DNA from: Gammaproteobacteria bacterium
GTDB lineage: Bacteria; Gemmatimonadota; Gemmatimonadetes; Longimicrobiales; Gaopeijiaceae
Direction of reading: 5' to 3'
DNA: 8,050 bases
Assembly (NCBI GenBank): GCA_009843625.1
Contig: VYDD01000426.1
Location: 1-8,050 of the forward strand
A model generated the notes under the pieces. That model was not told the origin of the DNA and ran no database searches. It worked only from the letters and a program-made list of their open reading frames with translations. Each line of letters begins with the position of its first letter. The first letter of the stretch is position 1. A program made the position numbers and the translations under genes. This document shows, piece by piece, positions 1 to 4,747 of the stretch.

Positions 1-88
1 GCCGTGAAACCCGTCATCCGTCACACCTCCCCCGGGCGTGGGAATTCAGGCTAGCTCGCGGGCGCGTCGTCGGTAGGGGAATCGGCAT
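1..88. other. Flank of the array, no supported gene
   Basis: This 88-base stretch lies beyond the last repeat and is cut by the window edge. I see no complete gene, no further repeat at the expected 72-76 bp period, and no hairpin followed by a T-run that would mark a terminator. If the array is transcribed leftward from the cas2 side, this is the leader-distal flank. If it is transcribed rightward, this would be the leader-proximal end. Confidence 0.5.
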
Positions 89-342
89 CGCTCAACAAAG
101 GCCGGAGTGCAAACTCCGGCGACACGCTATATCCTTTCGGCTTCTCGTTTCCATGCCTTGACGCTCAACAAAGGCCGGAGTGCAAACTCCGGCGACACCA
201 CATCAGCTCCTCGTCGGCGTCCTCGGTCGTGCGCGCTCAACAAAGGCCGGAGTGCAAACTCCGGCGACACCCGCCCCCTGGTGTCACTTAGCCTTGGCTG
301 TTCAACGCTCAACAAAGGCCGGAGTGCAAACTCCGGCGACAC

Positions 343-378
343 CTGAGAGCGGTCGAACCGGTCTCCTGGAATATCCTG
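343..378 (-). other. Spacer 4, overlaps the target of spacer 14
   Basis: This 36-bp spacer shares GTCTCCTGGAATATCCTG with spacer 14 exactly. Extending left by four bases gives 21 of 22 identical positions. Read on the minus strand, one open frame gives R-I-F-Q-E-T-G-S-T-A-L. The single internal difference from spacer 14 falls at a third codon position (ACC versus ACG, both Thr) in this frame. Confidence 0.8.
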
Positions 379-1001
379 CGCTCAACAAAGGCCGGAGTGC
401 AAACTCCGGCGACACCCAACAGCGGGGACGCGTCGTCAAACACGTTTCGCCACGCTCAACAAAGGCCGGAGTGCAAACTCCGGCGACACGCGCCAAGGCT
501 TTCGACCAGGGAACCGGGTTCATCGACGCTCAACAAAGGCCGGAGTGCAAACTCCGGCGACACGCGTTGCAGCTGCGCATGGGCCATCTGGTCGGTCGTC
601 GCTCAACAAAGGCCGGAGTGCAAACTCCGGCGACACAACCGCGGCCCCGAAGGGCGACCCCCGAGATGCAACCGCTCAACAAAGGCCGGAGTGCAAACTC
701 CGGCGACACGTCACGTTCTGACCGATGATCGGGCCGGGTATCCCCGCTCAACAAAGGCCGGAGTGCAAACTCCGGCGACACGCTTACAAGTATGTTCGCA
801 CGCCCACTGGTGAGATCGCTCAACAAAGGCCGGAGTGCAAACTCCGGCGACACATGAGCGCGGCCTGAGAGCCGCCGTAACGAATTAACGTCGCTCAACA
901 AAGGCCGGAGTGCAAACTCCGGCGACACCTCCGCCCGCCGGGTTGCAGCACCGGCCTTAGGGACCGCTCAACAAAGGCCGGAGTGCAAACTCCGGCGACA
1001 C

Positions 1002-1038
1002 GTAGCGATCATTGCCACTCTGGTCCTGCCACTTCTCC
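1002..1038 (-). other. Spacer 13, matches a conserved ssb segment
   Basis: Translated on the minus strand from its second base, this 37-bp spacer reads E-K-W-Q-D-Q-S-G-N-D-R-Y without a stop. The family signature in E. coli SSB is K-W-T-D-Q-S-G-Q-D-R-Y, recalled from memory, so 9 of 11 residues agree. The likely source is the OB-fold part of an ssb gene on a phage, a plasmid, or possibly a chromosome. The target itself is not in this window. Confidence 0.7.
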
Positions 1039-1075
1039 CGCTCAACAAAGGCCGGAGTGCAAACTCCGGCGACAC

Positions 1076-1113
1076 TACCCGTCTCCTGGAATATCCTGGT
1101 CGGCGTCCCTCCA
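1076..1113 (-). other. Spacer 14, overlaps the target of spacer 4
   Basis: This 38-bp spacer carries the same 18-base core as spacer 4, shifted by 13 bases within the spacer, and is otherwise different. On the minus strand one frame reads G-G-T-P-T-R-I-F-Q-E-T-G, which continues the frame seen in spacer 4. The two spacers therefore appear to be overlapping samples of related target sequences, not a duplicated spacer. Confidence 0.8.
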
Positions 1114-1739
1114 CGCTCAACAAAGGCCGGAGTGCAAACTCCGGCGACACTAGCTGTTGCCGAAAATGGTCGCATCCCAGGCGATCGACGCTCAACAAAG
1201 GCCGGAGTGCAAACTCCGGCGACACCTTACGTCGCCCCGTGCTGTGTCGTACACTTGTGGCGCTCAACAAAGGCCGGAGTGCAAACTCCGGCGACACCCA
1301 CTGGTCGGCCCACTTGCCGAGCTCCCCGGCCATCGCTCAACAAAGGCCGGAGTGCAAACTCCGGCGACACGTGTCGCTTGCATAGGAGACGCTGATGCGC
1401 AGGCGCGCTCAACAAAGGCCGGAGTGCAAACTCCGGCGACACCTGATCTCGAACGCCGACGTCATCGACCGCCTCAACGCTCAACAAAGGCCGGAGTGCA
1501 AACTCCGGCGACACGGTCGCCTTGCGCTCGGCACGGTATTCGGGTTCCGTGGCCGCTCAACAAAGGCCGGAGTGCAAACTCCGGCGACACCGCCTTTCCG
1601 GGCCGCAGACCTGACTTGAGCAGTAAGGACGCTCAACAAAGGCCGGAGTGCAAACTCCGGCGACACCCGCTTCCAGCCGTTCTCGTAGCCGACCCCGTTC
1701 TTCGCTCAACAAAGGCCGGAGTGCAAACTCCGGCGACAC

Positions 1740-1925
1740 CCCTAGATCTTGGTCCTGATACGTGTCCGGAACCACAATGTGCAACTGACATATGTGGCCG
1801 TGTACTCGCGCATTCGCATGGGAGTCGTTTTCGCATGAATTTCCCGGCGTTCTGAGTGCCCACCTGGGTGAATTTTTGCAGACGAGCGGCAATTTCCGGA
1901 TCACCGGAGGTTCGCAAAGCCGAAT
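1740..1925 (-). promoter_or_regulatory. Putative CRISPR leader
   Basis: This is the 186-bp non-coding stretch between the cas2 stop and the nearest repeat, the usual place for a leader that acts on the minus strand. It is visibly more A/T-rich in patches than its surroundings, for example AATTTTTG at 1871-1878. The direct repeat TTCGCATG occurs at 1813-1820 and 1830-1837. A perfect inverted repeat TCCGG-ATCA-CCGGA lies at 1895-1908 next to cas2. A weak minus-strand promoter match is present: TTGCAC at 1784-1779 and TATCAG at 1760-1755 with an 18-bp gap, which would start transcription just before the first repeat. The leader role is inferred from position and composition, and the promoter hexamers are only about half consensus. 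Confidence 0.6.
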
Positions 1926-2216
1926 CTACAGGATCCACGGCTTCCCGAGCCCATGCTCGCAGTCCCGTCCCAGTCGGGTTGTGGAGTCCTGAATCCTTCC
2001 CGGGAAGCGGTAGATGAGGACCGAGTCGCGCTCCTTGTCGATGGCATCTTCGATCTCTCCTTTCATTCGGGCCATTCGGGTGGCTGAAAGCCGACATTCA
2101 AACACGGAAAATTGGACTCGCTGGCCGTACTTGCTGCAGATGTCGGCTACGCGCCGCAACCGAGTGGCGCCATCGCCGTCAGTATCGGCGATATCGTAGG
2201 TGACGAGCAAGTCCAA
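1926..2216 (-). CDS. Cas2, spacer integration subunit
   Basis: Cas2 forms the central dimer of the Cas1-Cas2 integrase, which inserts new spacers at the leader end of the array. The predicted protein is 96 residues, the usual length. Its N-terminus M-D-L-L-V-T-Y-D-I carries the conserved Asp8 at the end of the first beta strand. The motif Y-G-Q-R-V-Q-F-S-V-F-E-C at about residues 30-41 is typical, and closely resembles Cas2 of subtype I-C as I remember that family. The start codon is TTG. No ATG or GTG lies just upstream in frame, and the family N-terminus begins exactly here. The start lies four bases after the cas1 stop with only a weak Shine-Dalgarno match, so translation probably depends on coupling to cas1. 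The gene ends with TAG, directly before the leader. Identity is secure; the start is very likely. Confidence 0.95.
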   Translation of the reverse strand: MDLLVTYDIADTDGDGATRLRRVADICSKYGQRVQFSVFECRLSATRMARMKGEIEDAIDKERDSVLIYRFPGRIQDSTTRLGRDCEHGLGKPWIL

Positions 2217-2220
2217 TGTT

Positions 2221-3237
2221 TCAACTCAGGACAAACGGAGGATAGGCAGGGAGGTCCGCTCGCAGATGTCTCGCGAGCAATGTCGCCTGGATCGACGGCA
2301 CCGCCCACCGGCCCACGCGCTTGCCAAGCAACTGATGCTGCAGCGAAGTCTCCTTATGCTCCTCCCACCTGGCGATCAGGCGCTGTCGGCCGTCGTCGCC
2401 GAGATACACGCCGCCACCGGGCGTGGAAACGAAGTCATCGGAAACAACCTGGCGTCGGCGGACGATGGAAACGACGAACCGGTCCGTGACGGCGCGCAGC
2501 TCTTCCGCGAGGTCAAGGGCCAGCGACGGTCGGCCGGAGCGAGGGCGATGCAGAAACCCGATCTGGTAGTCAAGCCCGACGCTCTCGGCTGCACCGATGC
2601 ACTCCGTGACCAGCATTGCATAGCAGAATCCGAGCATGGCGTTGACCGGGTCGCGCGGCGGGCGTCGTGACCTGACCTGGAACGCGAACTCTCCCGACTC
2701 GACCGCCCTTCCGAGCGCGCCAAAGTGGATCCGGGCGGCATCGCCTTCGATGCCCCGGACCTGGTCGCCGGTGCTCGCGTCATCCAGCTGCATGACACGT
2801 TTCCCTATCCGGGACGCACGCCCGGTCAGCCACTCGGCCTTCGCGGCGTCCTTCTCGTCTCTTGCCCATCGTTCCAGGACCTTCCTGCTGCTCTGGAGCT
2901 TCGCGGCGACGATCGTCTTCGAGATCTCCAGGGCGTGACTGCAGTCGGACGCAACCCTGCTTTGCGCGAGCCTCAGGTGAACGTTCCCGCCGGTTGGCCC
3001 GCTCACAACGAACCTGACGGCCCCGTTGCTTCGCAGGGCGGCAACGCGAACGCCGCGGCGGACGCAGGCGTCGAGCGCGTAGGTGGTTATCTGCGCACCT
3101 CCCATGAGAACCAGGGCGTCGATGGATTCGAGCGGGATCCGGTGTGTGCTCTCGGACGACTTCACGTGAAGCGAGCCGCGCCGGTGACTGATCCGGGCGG
3201 CATGGTCGCGAACGTATGCCGTGCTCAGGTGGCGCAT
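2221..3237 (-). CDS. Cas1 integrase, subtype I-C-like
   Basis: Cas1 is the metal-dependent integrase that joins prespacer DNA to the first repeat. The predicted protein has 338 residues. Expected active-site residues are visible: Glu164 in R-G-I-E-G-D-A-A-R, His230 in G-F-L-H-R-P-R-S-G-R-P, and Asp242 with nearby Glu245/246 in L-A-L-D-L-A-E-E-L. The blocks G-N-V-H-L-R-L-A-Q, R-R-P-P-R-D-P-V-N-A-M-L and the C-terminal L-L-A-R-H-L-R-A-D-L-P-A-Y-P-P-F match my memory of subtype I-C Cas1 more closely than the Cas1 half of I-G Cas4-Cas1 fusions. The ATG at 3237 gives the family N-terminus (M-R-H-L-S-T-A-Y-V). The frame is open further upstream, but that part is an out-of-frame shadow of cas4. The start overlaps the cas4 end by 13 bp and lacks a strong Shine-Dalgarno site, so translational coupling is likely. 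Confidence 0.97.
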   Translation of the reverse strand: MRHLSTAYVRDHAARISHRRGSLHVKSSESTHRIPLESIDALVLMGGAQITTYALDACVRRGVRVAALRSNGAVRFVVSGPTGGNVHLRLAQSRVASDCSHALEISKTIVAAKLQSSRKVLERWARDEKDAAKAEWLTGRASRIGKRVMQLDDASTGDQVRGIEGDAARIHFGALGRAVESGEFAFQVRSRRPPRDPVNAMLGFCYAMLVTECIGAAESVGLDYQIGFLHRPRSGRPSLALDLAEELRAVTDRFVVSIVRRRQVVSDDFVSTPGGGVYLGDDGRQRLIARWEEHKETSLQHQLLGKRVGRWAVPSIQATLLARHLRADLPAYPPFVLS

Positions 3238-3842
3238 TTGAAGACGACACCGTCGACATAGCGTCTCACCTTGCCCGGAGCATGCACAAGCGTCGGCAGG
3301 CAGTGCGCGTTCAACTGGCACGCATCGCACCGGCTGTCATCGACCGCGGGGGGAAGCTCGGTTTCAAGCATCTGCCGGCGGATCGCAAGGATCGCGTCCA
3401 AGACGTGGGTGCGTAGATCCTGCGTGAACTCCACGCGGACACGGCGCTTGGGTCCGCCGTACCATACGAAGCCATGCGGAACATCGACGCCCAGCATCTC
3501 CTCGAGACAAAGCGCTTGCGCGCAAACCTGCATATCCGCAGCATTGCCGTGCCGCACTCCCGACTTGTACTCGACGGGGCAGACGGCACCATCGGTCATC
3601 TCGACCACATCGGCGCGTCCCGTGAGCCCAAGCGTCTCAGACCACAAGGGAACAGACCGGAGAACCTCCCGCCCCCGCTCCCTGCGATGCTGCCCGCCGT
3701 CGACCCGGCGATGCTTTCGGGTTCCCGTGACGGTATGGGCGTTGTCGTTCCAGATTCCGTCGCAGTGAATTAGGGCGCATTGCCTTGGACAATATGCAAA
3801 ATGCTCGATGGCAGAGACCGGAATGACGGGTTCCGGGCTCAC
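3225..3842 (-). CDS. Cas4 nuclease, stand-alone
   Basis: Cas4 is a RecB-like exonuclease with an iron-sulfur cluster. It trims prespacers and helps select those next to a correct PAM, working with Cas1-Cas2. The predicted protein has 205 residues, normal for a stand-alone Cas4. Visible signatures are His14 and Cys18 in E-H-F-A-Y-C-P-R-Q-C, Asp78 in T-G-R-A-D-V-V, Glu91 and Lys93 in V-E-Y-K-S-G, Gln105, and the C-terminal Cys172, Cys175 and Cys181. The cysteines would hold the cluster, and Asp/Glu/Lys would form the nuclease centre. The start is GTG at 3842, overlapping the cas8 stop as GTGA, with GAGG five bases upstream (3848-3851). The upstream in-frame ATG at 3962 is rejected because it lies deep inside cas8. 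In I-G reference systems Cas4 is usually fused to Cas1; here it ends at its own stop in a different frame. Confidence 0.93.
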   Translation of the reverse strand: MSPEPVIPVSAIEHFAYCPRQCALIHCDGIWNDNAHTVTGTRKHRRVDGGQHRRERGREVLRSVPLWSETLGLTGRADVVEMTDGAVCPVEYKSGVRHGNAADMQVCAQALCLEEMLGVDVPHGFVWYGGPKRRVRVEFTQDLRTHVLDAILAIRRQMLETELPPAVDDSRCDACQLNAHCLPTLVHAPGKVRRYVDGVVFKCAT

Positions 3843-4747
3843 AGTCGCCTCGCACCGTATGCGCGGGTCTTGTCGGCATCGGATGTCCATTTGAACTGCA
3901 CGCTCTGCCACGCGGCATGGATGCCGTACCGGTGCCACGTCAGCGGATCGTCCGGGCTCCATGCATCGAGCAGCGCGTCGATCCCGCTCCGGTCAAGCGG
4001 CTGTTGCCAGGCTGGCCAGAAAAAACGGTGTTCGGCCCTGCTCGGCTTGAGCCAGCCCTTCTGCCGCACGGTCAGTTCGGCCGTCGCGGACATTCTCTGG
4101 TCGACGCCGGCCCCGCGCGCAGGCAGCAATGCCAGTCCGAAGAAAGCCAGGACCTCGACGACGGGATCGGTCCATTTTCCCGCCTTGTCGCCCTGAGATT
4201 CGATGCGGGTCTGGTCGAAACCAAGCCCGTTGTCCTTCACTCGCCGTCCGTGCCCGGCCAGACTCTGATCGATCCACTTTCGCGGCGAGTCAACATGTGC
4301 GTGCGCTTTCGTCAGGCGGTGGTGCAACCACTTGGTCGTGCCCGGTCCGGCGGGATCGAAGGGAGCATGTCCGGCTTCGCCCACCTTGTCCACGCAGAGA
4401 TCCGTCATCGTCGAAGTCAGCGTCCAGGAATCTGGGTGACCGCGCGCCTCCCGCATGCGCGCCCGCAATGCCTCGACCGGTACCTTTCGCGGCAGCCGAA
4501 CCCCTTGTTCGGCACGGCCGTTCGGCCAGTGCTCCGCCACCGGCAAATCGCCCAGCATGGTGCTGTCCGGCCACGCAGAGACAAGGGCGTCGACGGGATC
4601 GCCATCCCGGGACGAGACGACCGCGACCGGTGTCACGTCACGGGACCAGTGCAACATGAGTCGGGGATCCAGAACCGTGGTTCCGACTGCTGCCAGCCAT
4701 CCGTTGACCCAGTTGGCCGTCAGTCCCGGGCAGGTCACTTCCGGCAT
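3839..4747 (-). CDS. Small Cas8-like subunit, GSU0052 family
   Basis: This is probably the large-subunit equivalent of the subtype I-G effector, which in type I complexes helps recognise the PAM and recruit Cas3. The predicted protein has 302 residues. I assign it by context (directly after a Cas3 with C-terminal HD, before cas4) and by resemblance to the GSU0052 family. The evidence is the N-terminal C-P-G-L-T-A-N-W-V-N-G-W-L-A-A-V-G block, the central F-F-G-L-A-L-L-P block near residues 200-207, and a tryptophan-rich C-terminal half with P-L-D-R-S-G-I-D-A-L-L-D. I see no catalytic motif, signal peptide or membrane segment. The ATG at 4747 has the strong ribosome site GAGGTG five bases upstream and overlaps the cas3 end by 13 bp. 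The longer ORF start at 4834 is inside cas3 and lacks family-like sequence. Family assignment is likely rather than certain, since Cas8 proteins diverge strongly. Confidence 0.8.
   Translation of the reverse strand: MPEVTCPGLTANWVNGWLAAVGTTVLDPRLMLHWSRDVTPVAVVSSRDGDPVDALVSAWPDSTMLGDLPVAEHWPNGRAEQGVRLPRKVPVEALRARMREARGHPDSWTLTSTMTDLCVDKVGEAGHAPFDPAGPGTTKWLHHRLTKAHAHVDSPRKWIDQSLAGHGRRVKDNGLGFDQTRIESQGDKAGKWTDPVVEVLAFFGLALLPARGAGVDQRMSATAELTVRQKGWLKPSRAEHRFFWPAWQQPLDRSGIDALLDAWSPDDPLTWHRYGIHAAWQSVQFKWTSDADKTRAYGARRL
3848..3851 (-). promoter_or_regulatory. cas4 ribosome binding site
   Basis: GAGG on the minus strand lies five bases before the GTG start of cas4, inside the last codons of cas8. 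It supports the GTG at 3842 over the upstream ATG. Confidence 0.6.

Larger units (their letters stand above)
89..1739 (-). CRISPR. CRISPR array, 23 repeats and 22 spacers
   Basis: Twenty-three identical 37-bp repeats start at 89, 162, 234, 306, 379, 453, 527, 600, 673, 745, 817, 892, 965, 1039, 1114, 1189, 1261, 1334, 1406, 1478, 1554, 1630 and 1703. The 22 spacers are 35-39 bp and all different. On the plus strand a repeat reads CGCTCAACAAAG, stem arm GCCGGAGT, loop GCAA, stem arm ACTCCGGC, then GACAC. The first C is conserved in all copies, so the repeat is 37 rather than 36 bp. The minus orientation (starting GTGTC, ending TTGAGCG) is preferred. It places the 186-bp leader-like region between cas2 and the first repeat, is co-directional with the cas genes, and leaves a 12-nt tail after the stem, as in I-C repeats. 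This orientation is inferred, not proven. No repeat is degenerate at either end. The transcript would give crRNAs for the effector encoded upstream. Confidence 0.99.

Noticed and set aside
1..26. Possible degenerate repeat ending ATCCGTCACAC
   Set aside because: It resembles the repeat end only with gaps, and the distance of 62 bp to the next repeat does not fit the 35-39 bp spacers.
199..1113. Ten bases, GTCGGCGTCC, shared by spacers 2 and 14
   Set aside because: It is short and GC-rich, the flanks do not align, and chance is a sufficient explanation.
107..1855. Many open frames across the array
   Set aside because: They are translations of the repeat (repeated A-Q-Q-R-P-E-C-K-L or S-P-E-F-A-L-R-P-L-L-S blocks), not genes.
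1895..1908. Hairpin after cas2 as a transcription terminator
   Set aside because: The stem is only 5 bp and no U-run follows on the minus strand.
1633..2097. Minus-strand open frame running through the leader and antiparallel to nothing else
   Set aside because: It overlaps cas2 in another frame and ends inside CRISPR repeats, so it is not a plausible gene, although its middle part reads deceptively protein-like.
3225..3237. cas4/cas1 split as a sequencing error in a fused gene
   Set aside because: Both proteins are complete, of normal stand-alone length, and have proper family ends. The same 13-nt overlap style occurs at cas3/cas8.
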